Positions 25,650 to 34,900 of a DNA stretch of 61,670 nucleotides are shown here, piece by piece (within the stretch, counting starts at the first letter, position 1; each line of letters begins with the position of its first letter). Below the pieces are notes generated by a model, which saw nothing but the letters and a program-made list of their open reading frames with translations, was not told the origin of the DNA and did no database searches. The position numbers and the translations under genes were made by a program. Origin of the DNA: Prochlorococcus sp. AG-355-J09 (lineage in GTDB: Bacteria > Cyanobacteriota > Cyanobacteriia > PCC-6307 > Cyanobiaceae); the NCBI GenBank assembly GCA_003278735.1, contig QCDO01000011.1, positions 1 through 61,670 on the forward strand. Reading direction: 5' to 3'.

Positions 25650-26174
25650 TTACGCCAATGAAGGGATTTCACCCTTAAGCTGAGAAGCCCATGTTTCAAG
25701 ACGCGAATCGGTCAAATCAGATTCACTATCCTCATCAAGTGGTAATCCACAAAAGCTTTCTCCCATAACACTTTTAGACTCATCAAATGTATAAGAAGAT
25801 TTATCTACGTAACCGACCATTTCGGCGCCTGCTTTTGTGAAGTAGCTATGAAGTTCTTCCATTGCATCACAATAGTTTTCTGTATAGGTAGAAGAATCTC
25901 CTAAACCAAAAATTGCAACTTTTTTTCCTGATAAACTTAGTTCACCAATATCCTCTAAGATTGAATCCCATGCAGTTCCAGATCTTTCTTCATCGGCACC
26001 AGTATTCCAAGTAGGTATCCCGCAGATAATTCCATCAAGACTTTCAAGTTCTGAAAGATCATCCACATCAGATACATCTTTAGGTGCTTCTGCTGAAGAG
26101 ATAAAGTTGTGAAGACGATCAGCTACGTCTTCAGTTTTGCCAGTTGTAGTTGCGTAATAAATTCCTACAGTCAT
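25650..26174 (-). CDS. isiB: Flavodoxin
   Basis: A 174-residue long-chain flavodoxin, an FMN electron carrier that replaces ferredoxin when iron is scarce. The phosphate-binding loop YYATTTGKTEDVADRL is at residues 6-21. The FMN-flanking loops GIPTWNTGADEERSG (Trp) and FGLGDSSTYTENYCDAM (the usual Tyr position is preserved in STY) are present. It is transcribed toward the Pcb gene on the same strand; the two may form an iron-stress unit analogous to isiAB. No classical Fur box was recognised upstream. Confidence 0.96.
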   Translation of the reverse strand: MTVGIYYATTTGKTEDVADRLHNFISSAEAPKDVSDVDDLSELESLDGIICGIPTWNTGADEERSGTAWDSILEDIGELSLSGKKVAIFGLGDSSTYTENYCDAMEELHSYFTKAGAEMVGYVDKSSYTFDESKSVMGESFCGLPLDEDSESDLTDSRLETWASQLKGEIPSLA

Positions 26175-26314
26175 AACTTCAAGATGTTTACATTAAAATA
26201 ATAAAATCTAAAAACGTTAAATTAATTTCTTTAAAAACTTTTTCATGTAAGATTTTATACTAATCAAGGTAAGAAAATTTTTCTGAGAATAATTTATAAA
26301 AAATTCAAACCATC

Positions 26315-27046
26315 GTGACTGACAAATTTCAAAATGACATAAAAAATCTTATTGAAGAATTCAACTTTAATGGGCATAAAAAATTCAAATTAATTGTTTT
26401 ATTTGGTTTATTGGGAGATTTTGATAGCTTTGAATATGCAATAAATTTAAAAAGTTTTATCGATAAAAATCAAGATAAAAATTTAGATATTTTTGCTGTT
26501 GCTATTGGGAATCAAAATGGGAAAGAAAAATTCTGTAAATTCACAGGCTTTCACAAAGAAAATTTAATAGTTGTTTCTGATAATCAAATCCATAATAATC
26601 TTAAAGTCTCAAGAGGATTAGATATTGGTTTAGGGGGTTGGATCAATATGCTTTTGATGTTATCAGGGATAAATTCTTTCAAAACAATTAAAGAAGTTAT
26701 TAGAGGTTATACCGGCGACCGAAAAGGAAAACAAATCTATTCAGAATTTGACAAAATTGATGTTTTAAAATTTTTAAAATTTTCAGGTAATTCTTTTAAA
26801 AAGGTTTTTGGGGATGGTTATTTGAGACCGTTTGAATTGGCAACATTTAGATTAAATAATATGAATGAAATAATTCAAAATTGGAGTGATTATATTCTTA
26901 ATGAAGAATACCTACCTCAAAGAGGAGCTTCTTTTCTATTGAATAATAAAAATCAAATTATTTATAAATTTTTTTCAAACGATGTGCTTGGATATTCATC
27001 AAATATGAGGGATCCCTTAGGATTTTTGACTGATTTAATTAAATAA
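26315..27046 (+). CDS. Peroxiredoxin-like (AhpC/TSA-related) protein without obvious catalytic cysteine
   Basis: A 243-residue protein with thioredoxin-fold character: LIVLFGLLGDFDSFEYAINL, then a strand with IFAVAIGNQNGKEKFCKF, and a late RGASFLLNNKNQIIYKFFSND typical of the peroxiredoxin-like 2 group. The position of the peroxidatic cysteine (after the first beta strand) reads GDFDSFEY, so it is probably not a peroxidase. It starts at a GTG. It lies 19 bases before the SemiSWEET gene. Assignment is moderate. Confidence 0.65.
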   Translation: MTDKFQNDIKNLIEEFNFNGHKKFKLIVLFGLLGDFDSFEYAINLKSFIDKNQDKNLDIFAVAIGNQNGKEKFCKFTGFHKENLIVVSDNQIHNNLKVSRGLDIGLGGWINMLLMLSGINSFKTIKEVIRGYTGDRKGKQIYSEFDKIDVLKFLKFSGNSFKKVFGDGYLRPFELATFRLNNMNEIIQNWSDYILNEEYLPQRGASFLLNNKNQIIYKFFSNDVLGYSSNMRDPLGFLTDLIK

Positions 27047-27065
27047 TAGTTTTTAAAATATTTTT

Positions 27066-27323
27066 ATGAATGTAGATATATTTGGATATTTTGCAGCGAT
27101 TTTAACAACAGCTGCATTTTTACCTCAATTGATAAAAACTTTAAGAACAAAAAAGGCAGATGATGTTTCTTTGGCAACATTAATAATGTTTATTATCGGT
27201 GTTTTGTCTTGGATTATTTACGGTTATAAAATTTCTTCTACACCAATATTGATAGCAAATTTAATTACCCTGATCTTAAATTTATTGATATTAATCTCTA
27301 AAATATATTATTCAAAAAACTAA
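27066..27323 (+). CDS. SemiSWEET-type sugar transporter (MtN3/PQ-loop)
   Basis: An 85-residue protein with three transmembrane helices forming a single triple-helix bundle; SemiSWEETs dimerise to carry sugars across membranes. The PQ motif is visible in LTTAAFLPQLIKTLRTKKAD, followed by DVSLATLIMFIIGVLSWIIY, the expected signature. The natural substrate in a photoautotroph is unclear. It follows the peroxiredoxin-like gene by 19 bases. Confidence 0.9.
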   Translation: MNVDIFGYFAAILTTAAFLPQLIKTLRTKKADDVSLATLIMFIIGVLSWIIYGYKISSTPILIANLITLILNLLILISKIYYSKN

Positions 27324-27407
27324 AATAAGTAATAATTTTTTTAAAAGTAATAAACTTTCGATTTATTACTTAAATCTTGATTAAAATAGAACAAAAATTT
27401 ACTGATT

Positions 27408-27632
27408 TTGAAAACTTCAAAATGCTGGGTTTGGTTTAAAGGAAGCCTTAACAATGGCGGATATTGGAAAGAAGGTTTTACATGTACTTTTGATGAGAAC
27501 CCAGGAGTTTTAATAGAAAGTCCTGCTTACGTAACTTGTCGGGTTCCTAAATGGAGAGTTTTGACTAAAGAACCAGAAAATTTATATAAATCTCCTCTAA
27601 TTCCTGACAAAGCGATCTGGAAAATAATTTAA
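27408..27632 (+). CDS. Small conserved hypothetical protein (74 aa)
   Basis: A soluble, tryptophan-rich protein beginning MKTSKCWVWFKGSLNNGGYW from a TTG at 27408. It has cysteines at 6, 25 and 44 and the pattern AYVTCRVPKWRVL. No signal or membrane segment. It stands between two transporter genes on the same strand. I do not know its role. Confidence 0.62.
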   Translation: MKTSKCWVWFKGSLNNGGYWKEGFTCTFDENPGVLIESPAYVTCRVPKWRVLTKEPENLYKSPLIPDKAIWKII

Positions 27633-27702
27633 ATTCTCAATTAACAATAAAAAACTTTTTGACTGCACTACGGCGAGTTAAGATTGCTTTAATAAATATT
27701 TA

Positions 27703-28623
27703 ATTAATACCATCTACTCACTATTTATAAATATTATTCCTTTTTTAATCTTTGGTTTTCTTCTGGGAAAAAAGAATCCAAAGATTTCAAAATATATAGC
27801 AAGACCTCTCATAAGATTTGGCATTCCATTAAGTGTAATGGGTCTCCTATTAAAGGAAGGTATAGATATAAACCTAATTAAAAGTGCATTTTTAGCATTC
27901 TCTGTAATTGGATTTTTAATAACTCTAATAAATATAATCCCAATATTTAAAAAGAGGCTTCCAAATTACACATTGCAGCTAGCAGGCCTAATTGGTAATA
28001 CATCATTTCTTGGGATACCAATTGCGCTAGCTCTTCTACCTTCAAAAACTATAAATTTCACTATTGGATTTGATTTAGGAACAACACTTTTCGCTTGGAT
28101 ATTTGGACCTTTTTTTCTTCAAGAAAAATCCAAAAGTAATAACATCCCAAACATCAAAGGACTATTTAATGCATTAATAAATAGCCCTGCATCAAGAGGG
28201 ATCATTGGTGTACTTCTTGCATATCTTTTTCAAATAGATGAAATTTTAGGCAATTATCTTTGGATTCCTGCAAGAATCGTTATTGCTTTGGCAATAATAG
28301 TTGTGGGAACAAGACTTGGAATAATCACAAATCAAAATGAGAGGATTTTAGATCTAAATGAAGAAATTAAATTTTCAATTCTATTAAAGTTATTTATTCT
28401 TCCCTTTATTATTTTTTTAGTAAGCAAATTCTTAAATTTTAACTTCTATCAATCATCTGCAGTAATTCTTCAGGCAGCAACCCCAACGGCAATATCTACA
28501 ATTTTAATGGCAGAGGCTTATGGTGTGAAACAAAAAATTGCGTCAAAAATTCTTTTTACTACAACTTTAATTTCAATAATTACAATTCCTCTATTAAAAA
28601 TATTTATGAATTTATTTATATAA
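27703..28623 (+). CDS. AEC-family (auxin efflux carrier-like) permease, apparent ATT start
   Basis: A membrane protein with about ten helices. The C-terminal part FYQSSAVILQAATPTAISTI is a hallmark of this permease family. The first ATG in frame (27838) would remove the first helix. The frame is open from 27682 and encodes NIIPFLIFGFLLGKKNPKIS, a normal AEC N-terminus, with no ATG, GTG or TTG. An ATT at 27703 gives I/M-N-T-I-Y-S and a standard length of 306 residues. The start is inferred. Confidence 0.78.
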   Translation: MNTIYSLFINIIPFLIFGFLLGKKNPKISKYIARPLIRFGIPLSVMGLLLKEGIDINLIKSAFLAFSVIGFLITLINIIPIFKKRLPNYTLQLAGLIGNTSFLGIPIALALLPSKTINFTIGFDLGTTLFAWIFGPFFLQEKSKSNNIPNIKGLFNALINSPASRGIIGVLLAYLFQIDEILGNYLWIPARIVIALAIIVVGTRLGIITNQNERILDLNEEIKFSILLKLFILPFIIFLVSKFLNFNFYQSSAVILQAATPTAISTILMAEAYGVKQKIASKILFTTTLISIITIPLLKIFMNLFI

Positions 28624-28716
28624 ACAACTATAATGAAAGTATTTACTAACAGCATGATTAAAGAATATTGTAAAGATTATATCCTGATAACTAAATAATG
28701 TCTTAAGATTTAGTTT

Positions 28717-28968
28717 ATGAAGTCAGCAAATCCTGAAAATGAATATATCCCTTTAGATCTAAGGATTTCTGTGAGGAGGGATACTCTAAGGCTTATCTCA
28801 GAGATGGCTCAAGATATGGGGATAAGCATTAATGAAGTTTTTAGTTTTTTAGCAGAAGATTCTGTCATCGATCTCGAATTAATGGAAGATTTAAATAAAA
28901 TAGACATCCCAAGCAAGTGCAGCATTGATGATTTAAAAAATGCTCTTCTTAAAAAAAGACTTTGTTAA
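28717..28968 (+). CDS. Small hypothetical protein, possible ribbon-helix-helix fold (83 aa)
   Basis: The middle segment PLDLRISVRRDTLRLISEMAQDMGISINEV has a short basic strand followed by two helices, as in CopG-like ribbon-helix-helix DNA-binding proteins. The family call is tentative. The C-terminal part is acidic then basic. Its stop shares TTAA with the stop of the convergent glycosyltransferase gene. Confidence 0.6.
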   Translation: MKSANPENEYIPLDLRISVRRDTLRLISEMAQDMGISINEVFSFLAEDSVIDLELMEDLNKIDIPSKCSIDDLKNALLKKRLC

Positions 28969-30770
28969 AATTTTTCAACTTTTCTATTTTCCCAGTCAGA
29001 TTTATAACCACTTCTAACTAAAAAACTCGAATACTTTTTTAAATCACTTGTTTGAATTCGCCATAAATTATAAATCCCAAATTTGCCCAATTTTTGATGA
29101 TTAATTTTTGACCATTGCTGTCGGCGGCTAGAGTATTCATCTATTACGACCAACAGAGATTTGTATTCATAATCAGGCTGATCCTCATAATTTTCTCTCC
29201 TATCTATATTTAGCCTTTCTGACAGATTAATTAATCCCTCTTCCGTGCTTGGCTCATAAAAAACTATTTGCCTCGAATAAAAATGCAATGAAGGCTTTCT
29301 TATACCAATCATTGCTAGAGTTTCCCTCCCCTCGCGAATATCTGAAATTAATTTTGAGATATTCCTCAAAGGTAATTGCCTAGAGGTGTCTGCTAATTTT
29401 CTAATTGGCGCCATCAAAAAGGATTGTCCAATTAAAAGTAAAATTTGAAGATAAAGAATGATATTTCTGGATTTTAAAGAAAATAAAATTATTGCAAGCA
29501 GTGTAAATGAAGAGAAGAATAATTTGGCTTTAAAAACTATACCAGAGCTTATTAGTTCAGATGCAAGATTAGGCATTTCGGGATCATTTATTGAACTTAA
29601 CCAATAATTTGAGAAAAAGAATGCCATTGAAACACCGAACAAAATAAAAATATTAAAAATCCATAAATATAGATAACTTTTACTTGAATTTTTTAAGTTT
29701 ATAAAGCTATTACTAATTAAGATTGAGGCTGCTGGAATTGCTGGTAACCAATAACTTGGAAGTTTCGTAGCAGAAAGGCTAAAGAAAATTAAAACTGATA
29801 TTAACCAACATAGAGAATAGGTATAAAGGGTGTCAGCGGCATTGAAACCTTGTTTTGAACTTTTCAAGAAATCCTTAAAGGCCTTGAATATACCATGATA
29901 CAAAAAAGGAGTGAATGGTAATGAAGCCAATATCATTATGTAAAGAAAAAACCAGAATGGTTCGGCATGATTATTTACAACTGAGGTATATCTTTGAAAA
30001 TTATGGTATCCAAAAAAATTATCCCAAAAAGGCTTTCCCTCTTTTACGAGTTCTAATATGTACCATGGAACACTTATAAGTATTGTTATTAAAAAACCTT
30101 TCTTAGGGTTTATCTTACTGAGCAAAGTTTTCCAATCCTTCTGACTAAATAAGAAAGATGTAACGGTCAATAATGCAAGAACAAATGCAATAGGTCCTTT
30201 AGTTAAAATTGCAAAACCTAAGAATACCCACGCTGAAATACATTTATCATTATTTTCACTTGCCATTCTTCTCCAAAACAATAGCAGGCTAATCCCTAGG
30301 GTTCCAGTTAAAAGGGCATCACTCACGGCAGTTCTACTCCAAATAATTATTAATGGAGAAAGAGCAAAGCCTAATGATGCAACTAGTGGAGTGAGGAATT
30401 GCCTATCATTCTTCTGTGGCCAACAAAACAACGTATCTCCAATCATCAACATTAAAAATAATGATGCCAAAGCTGAAGGGAGTCTTGCCGAGATAGTCCC
30501 GAAACTATCCCAAATCTCGTTTTTCGGTAATGAGTAAAAAAAACCCATTAGCCAATATATTAGTGGAGGCTTATCAAAACGGAATATTCCATTGACTTTT
30601 GGAGTTAACCAATCACCTGATTCACTCATTGCCCTTGCTGCAGCAGCAAATAAAGGGGGAGTTTCATCTACCAACCCTGTAGTGCCTAAATCTAAGATAA
30701 ATATAATGATCCCACAAACAAAAACTATCAATAATGTTATTAGCCTTTTTTTTGAGTTAAAAAGAATCAT
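28965..30770 (-). CDS. ArnT/PMT-family lipid-linked glycosyltransferase
   Basis: A 601-residue integral membrane glycosyltransferase with about 12 helices. The N-terminal signature is DETPPLFAAAARAMSESGDW followed by the segment ending FDKPPLIYWLMGF, matching ArnT and related enzymes that move a sugar from a polyprenyl carrier to lipid A, glycans or proteins on the periplasmic side. A soluble C-terminal region follows residue 440. It is 6 bases downstream of a GT4 glycosyltransferase on the same strand, so the two probably act in one envelope pathway. Confidence 0.9.
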   Translation of the reverse strand: MILFNSKKRLITLLIVFVCGIIIFILDLGTTGLVDETPPLFAAAARAMSESGDWLTPKVNGIFRFDKPPLIYWLMGFFYSLPKNEIWDSFGTISARLPSALASLFLMLMIGDTLFCWPQKNDRQFLTPLVASLGFALSPLIIIWSRTAVSDALLTGTLGISLLLFWRRMASENNDKCISAWVFLGFAILTKGPIAFVLALLTVTSFLFSQKDWKTLLSKINPKKGFLITILISVPWYILELVKEGKPFWDNFFGYHNFQRYTSVVNNHAEPFWFFLYIMILASLPFTPFLYHGIFKAFKDFLKSSKQGFNAADTLYTYSLCWLISVLIFFSLSATKLPSYWLPAIPAASILISNSFINLKNSSKSYLYLWIFNIFILFGVSMAFFFSNYWLSSINDPEMPNLASELISSGIVFKAKLFFSSFTLLAIILFSLKSRNIILYLQILLLIGQSFLMAPIRKLADTSRQLPLRNISKLISDIREGRETLAMIGIRKPSLHFYSRQIVFYEPSTEEGLINLSERLNIDRRENYEDQPDYEYKSLLVVIDEYSSRRQQWSKINHQKLGKFGIYNLWRIQTSDLKKYSSFLVRSGYKSDWENRKVEKF

Positions 30771-30776
30771 TTAATA

Positions 30777-31853
30777 TTATTTATACTCATGCATTACCTT
30801 ATTAAGCCAGTTCACAACCTTGTTAGCAAATATATCTGTGGAGGCATTTTTTTCTACCCATTCTCTACATTTCTGACGCTTTATTTTTTCAATAATCTCT
30901 ACATAAGAAAGCATATTTTTTTTATCATCAGGATCAGCAAGATAACCTGTTTGGCCATGCTGAATAATTTCACAAGGTCCTCCTCTTTTATAAGCTACAA
31001 CAGGCACTCCACAGGCTAAAGCTTCAACAATAACGTTCCCATATGCCTCATTCCATTTTGGAGTATTTAGCAAGCCTCTACATTTACCAAGTTCTTTCTG
31101 TAATTCATCGGTTGATAAAAAACCCATCCAATCTATAGCACCTTGAGGGAATGATTTCTCTACCTTTCTCGCATACATCTCATCTTCTATAAGTCCCCAA
31201 ACTTTTAATTTTTCGCCAAGTTCATTTGCTACATAGACTGCATCCTCTAAACCTTTTTCCGGAGCCACCCTGCCAACCCATGCCAAGGGTCCCTTCATTG
31301 AATCTTGAAAAACATAATTGTTTAAATTAAACCCATTCCCAATAATTGTTGGTTTTTTTATGAATGGATAATCATTTGCTTGCATTTTCGAATGAAAAGC
31401 AAAATTATTTGGATATTTAGCATATACCTTAGATATTAAATTACTAATTACTAAACTTTGAGAACCCATACTAATAATATGAGCAATGGGTATCTCTAAA
31501 TTTAGAGTCATCCAAATAGGTAGCCAATCATAAGACATATTCAACAATACATCTGCATGTTTAGCGATATCTAATCCCTTTTCAAGCATTCCTGCTAAAA
31601 GAGAATTATCTGGGATACTCACTGGAGAATTAAAATTTTGATGCTGCCAACTAATTTGATCTACACCTTCCACAAAATGTAATTTTGCTTTTACATTACT
31701 CTCATGTAACTTAGAATTTTTTGGAGCTACAACCTCAACAGAATGACCTAAAGAAATTAAACCTGAAACTAAAGAATTTAAAGTTAATTCAACTCCACCA
31801 CCTTTGCCACTCCCTAAGAACCCTATTGGAGTACTGATCAAAACTATTCGCAT
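30777..31853 (-). CDS. Glycosyltransferase family 4
   Basis: A 358-residue GT-B fold enzyme. The N-terminal GFLGSGKGGGVELTLNSLVS is the acceptor-side loop, and the C-terminal nucleotide-sugar region EAYGNVIVEALACGVPVVAY followed by KRGGPCEII holds the conserved E-x7-E motif of GT4. Donor and acceptor sugars are unknown. It precedes the PMT-like gene by 6 bases and follows the EamA gene by 28. Confidence 0.92.
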   Translation of the reverse strand: MRIVLISTPIGFLGSGKGGGVELTLNSLVSGLISLGHSVEVVAPKNSKLHESNVKAKLHFVEGVDQISWQHQNFNSPVSIPDNSLLAGMLEKGLDIAKHADVLLNMSYDWLPIWMTLNLEIPIAHIISMGSQSLVISNLISKVYAKYPNNFAFHSKMQANDYPFIKKPTIIGNGFNLNNYVFQDSMKGPLAWVGRVAPEKGLEDAVYVANELGEKLKVWGLIEDEMYARKVEKSFPQGAIDWMGFLSTDELQKELGKCRGLLNTPKWNEAYGNVIVEALACGVPVVAYKRGGPCEIIQHGQTGYLADPDDKKNMLSYVEIIEKIKRQKCREWVEKNASTDIFANKVVNWLNKVMHEYK

Positions 31854-31881
31854 TATTAGACTTTTTACAAAAAGACACTAA

Positions 31882-32823
31882 TTAAATAGTAGTATCAGAA
31901 AATTTATTTTCCCATAAACTCTTTCTCTGGCTAACAAAAAATACCGAGATAAGAACAAACACCACTCCTATCCACTGCACAATAGTGAGTCTTTCATCTA
32001 ACCAAACACCTCCACTGAGAAGAGCAAATACAGGTGTTAAAAATGCAAGAGTGCTAAATCCAGTTATTTCTTTATTATTAGCAAAGTAGAAAAATAAACC
32101 ATACGCTATTGCTCCTCCAAAAATACTTGCAAATGACATAAGTCCCCAATCAAATATTGACCAATCTGGAATTATTGTGAAATTTGATTGGAAGCAGTGT
32201 TTAATAATTAATGGCAAACTCCCTAACACCATATGCCAACCCGTAACTGCAACTGGATCGCTTTTAGTACAAGTGAATCTTATTAAAATTGTGCCTAGTG
32301 CCATGGCGAGAGAAGCTGCAAGCATCCAAAGTTCTCCAAAATTAAAAGCAACATCATTTATAGACTTATCAGACATCAACCACCAATTTCCTAAAAATTC
32401 TTGTGGTACGCCTAAAAATACTATTCCACCTAAGCCAAAAAGTAGTCCTAACCATCCTATTGGATTAATTAAATTCCCAAAAATTGCCCTCGCTAAAATA
32501 GCCACCAAAAGCGGTTGAGAATCAATTAAGACAGAACCTAAACCTGCTCCAGTTTTTGCAATCCCATAAGTTAAAAACAACTGAAAAAAAGTAGCATCTA
32601 CGATTGTAAAAACAAAAAACCACTTCAAATCGCACTTGTAAATCTTTAAATCTCTTTTAAGCAAATATGTTGTAATTAGAACAAGAATTCCTGCAGGAAG
32701 TAATCTTAAAGAAGCTACAAACTCTGGCCCAGCACTAGATACTAAGGGAGTCATGGCCGCCATTGAAGTACCCCAAAGTGCAAAAGGGAGTATCATTAAA
32801 AACCAATTTAGGATTGAATTCAT
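31882..32823 (-). CDS. EamA/DMT-superfamily transporter
   Basis: A 313-residue permease with ten predicted helices built from two EamA repeats (FALWGTSMAAMTPLV in the first, GELWMLAASLAMALGTILIR in the second). Members export amino acids, nucleotides or other metabolites; the substrate cannot be inferred. It heads a likely minus-strand operon with two glycosyltransferases and is divergent from sppA across 52 bases. Confidence 0.9.
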   Translation of the reverse strand: MNSILNWFLMILPFALWGTSMAAMTPLVSSAGPEFVASLRLLPAGILVLITTYLLKRDLKIYKCDLKWFFVFTIVDATFFQLFLTYGIAKTGAGLGSVLIDSQPLLVAILARAIFGNLINPIGWLGLLFGLGGIVFLGVPQEFLGNWWLMSDKSINDVAFNFGELWMLAASLAMALGTILIRFTCTKSDPVAVTGWHMVLGSLPLIIKHCFQSNFTIIPDWSIFDWGLMSFASIFGGAIAYGLFFYFANNKEITGFSTLAFLTPVFALLSGGVWLDERLTIVQWIGVVFVLISVFFVSQRKSLWENKFSDTTI

Positions 32824-32875
32824 TAGGTCTGCTGATAATCTTTTTAAAGTAGTTTTATGAATTTACCTTAAAAGA

Positions 32876-33685
32876 ATGATTTGGCCTTTTAGACGAAAGT
32901 CAAAAAAAAGAATAGCTCGTATAGTAATTGATGAGCCAATTACGAGTTCAACAAGAGTTTCAGTCCTTAAAGCTCTTAAACAAATTGAGGATAGAGAATT
33001 TCCTGCTTTAATCGTGAGAATTGATTCCCCAGGGGGCACGGTTGGGGATAGCCAAGAGATATATTCTGCTATTAAAAGACTAAAAGATAAAGGTTGTAAA
33101 GTTATTGCTAGTTTTGGGAACATCTCAGCATCAGGAGGTGTTTACATTGGTGTTGCATCTGACATAATTGTCGCGAATCCAGGCACAATTACAGGATCTA
33201 TTGGGGTGATTATAAGAGGAAATAATTTATCTGAATTATTAGATAAAATCGGCATTAAATTTGAGACTGTTAAAAGCGGTGTATTTAAAGATATACTTTC
33301 TCCAGATAAACCTCTTAGTGAAGAAGGAAGAGCTCTACTTCAAGGGCTTATAGATGAAAGTTACAAACAATTTACTGAAGCTGTTGCTGAAGGAAGGAAT
33401 TTACCTGTTGAAGAAGTAAGAAAATTTGCTGATGGAAGAATTTTCACTGGAACACAAGCACTTGAACTTGGTCTTGTTGACAAGATTGGAGATGAATTTG
33501 TTGCAAGGGAGATAGCTGCAGAAATGGTTAATATTGATGCTAAAATTCAGCCATTAACATTTGGTAAGAAAAAGAAAAAAATACTTGGACTAATTCCTGG
33601 AAGTAGAATGATCGAGAAAATGTTCAATAATATCTTTTTTGAGATTGACTCATCTAATAAAGTACTTTGGTTATACAAGCCTTAA
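32876..33685 (+). CDS. sppA: Signal peptide peptidase SppA (short form)
   Basis: A 269-residue Ser/Lys protease that clears cleaved signal peptides or membrane fragments. The oxyanion motif DSPGGTVGDS is at 50-59, the nucleophile Ser86 lies in SASGGVY, and Lys138 in KSGVFKDILSP sits 52 residues later, the spacing known for B. subtilis SppA. It lacks an obvious N-terminal membrane anchor (MIWPFRRKSKKR), so membrane association may be peripheral. It precedes aroH by 6 bases. Confidence 0.93.
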   Translation: MIWPFRRKSKKRIARIVIDEPITSSTRVSVLKALKQIEDREFPALIVRIDSPGGTVGDSQEIYSAIKRLKDKGCKVIASFGNISASGGVYIGVASDIIVANPGTITGSIGVIIRGNNLSELLDKIGIKFETVKSGVFKDILSPDKPLSEEGRALLQGLIDESYKQFTEAVAEGRNLPVEEVRKFADGRIFTGTQALELGLVDKIGDEFVAREIAAEMVNIDAKIQPLTFGKKKKKILGLIPGSRMIEKMFNNIFFEIDSSNKVLWLYKP

Positions 33686-33691
33686 ATTGAT

Positions 33692-34075
33692 ATGAATGAA
33701 AAAATGAAAGATGATTATAAAATTACATTTATTCGTGGGGCTACAACAGCATCAGGAAATTCTGTTAGCGAAATAGAAGTTGCTGTAGTGGAATTAATTG
33801 ATGAATTAATTTCACGCAACAATTTAATTAAGACAAACATATTAGCCATTACATTCACAGCGACAAAAGATTTAAATGCATGTTTTCCAGCTTCAATTGC
33901 AAGGAAATTTAATCAACTTGATTCAGTAGCTTTTATAGACTGCCAACAAATGTATGTATCTAATGATGTTGATTTTTGTATAAGAATAATGGCTCAAGTT
34001 TTATTGCCACCCAATTATGCAATAAAGCACCCTTATTTGAGAGGCGCTGCAAAATTAAGGATAGATAGATGTTAA
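33692..34075 (+). CDS. aroH: Chorismate mutase, AroH class
   Basis: A 127-residue monofunctional chorismate mutase converting chorismate to prephenate for phenylalanine and tyrosine synthesis. FIRGATTASGNS holds the active-site arginine of the AroH class. The segment TFTATKDLNACFPASIARKF and the C-terminal HPYLRGAAKLRID are diagnostic. It is probably co-transcribed with sppA. Confidence 0.94.
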   Translation: MNEKMKDDYKITFIRGATTASGNSVSEIEVAVVELIDELISRNNLIKTNILAITFTATKDLNACFPASIARKFNQLDSVAFIDCQQMYVSNDVDFCIRIMAQVLLPPNYAIKHPYLRGAAKLRIDRC

Positions 34076-34141
34076 CCTAAGTTAAATAATTTCCGCTTTA
34101 AATTTAATAGCACGAACCAACTTTAAAATTCCATCCCCGCA

Positions 34142-34720
34142 ATGTTTAAAATCACAAAGAAACTTAGTTTAAATCTTAAAGTTTTAAGATTTTTTATTAT
34201 CCCTACAATTTTAGTTTCAACTCCTTTTTTTAATAAAATCCAAGATGCTAAAGCTGGGTTGGAATTTCAGTGGGATCAAGACTCTAGTTTTAGAAGATTA
34301 AAGTGGTTTCAAAAAGAAGATAAAAGGAAATTTAGAAATACAATTTATTTTTTCTTGAGGCCATCTGATAGAAGAACTGATCTCATAAAAATTAATCTAG
34401 CAATCCCTAAAACCTTTAAATCCACTTTAAAAAACGAAAAAATTAGTTTTTGTAAAGTAAGAATTGGCGGTTTTGAAAATAGAACAAAATGTTTAGAAGA
34501 CATTCAAGCTGATTTTAAAATCAATACTGATGAATCAGGCTTAAGGTCCCTGGATATTTACCCTTACAGCCCAATTCCTGCTGATAAAGAAAGTTATGCG
34601 GTTGTCTTAAAAGTCTTTAATCCAAAAAAATCAGGTTTATATCAATTTCATTCTTATGGGCAATCTAAAGGGAAATCATTTTCAAGTTATTTAGGAAGCT
34701 GGACTATTGTGATCGATTAA
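34142..34720 (+). CDS. DUF2808 family exported protein
   Basis: A 192-residue protein with an N-terminal export signal (VLRFFIIPTILVSTPFFN) and a mature part beginning GLEFQWDQDSSFRRLKWFQK, typical of the cyanobacterial DUF2808 family. Paired strands and the two cysteines in FCKVRIGGFENRTKCLEDI could form a disulfide. Function unknown. It lies just before rpmH and may share its transcript. Confidence 0.85.
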   Translation: MFKITKKLSLNLKVLRFFIIPTILVSTPFFNKIQDAKAGLEFQWDQDSSFRRLKWFQKEDKRKFRNTIYFFLRPSDRRTDLIKINLAIPKTFKSTLKNEKISFCKVRIGGFENRTKCLEDIQADFKINTDESGLRSLDIYPYSPIPADKESYAVVLKVFNPKKSGLYQFHSYGQSKGKSFSSYLGSWTIVID

Positions 34721-34750
34721 ATGATAAATTAAATAAGGATAAATAAACAA

Positions 34751-34888
34751 ATGACTAAAAGAACTTTTGGCGGAACTTCAAGGAAAAGAAAACGTGTATC
34801 TGGTTTTAGAGTAAGAATGCGTTCTCATACAGGAAGAAGAGTTATAAAAAGTAGAAGACAAAAAGGTAGAGAAAGAATAGCTGTATAA
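34751..34888 (+). CDS. rpmH: 50S ribosomal protein L34
   Basis: A 45-residue, highly basic ribosomal protein. It reads [20 protein letters not shown] at the start and ends KGRERIAV before TAA. It is too short for a normal cutoff but unmistakable. An AAGGA lies about 12 bases upstream. It forms the classical rpmH-rnpA-yidC order with the next genes. Confidence 0.97.
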
Positions 34889-34900
34889 ATTCTTATTTAA

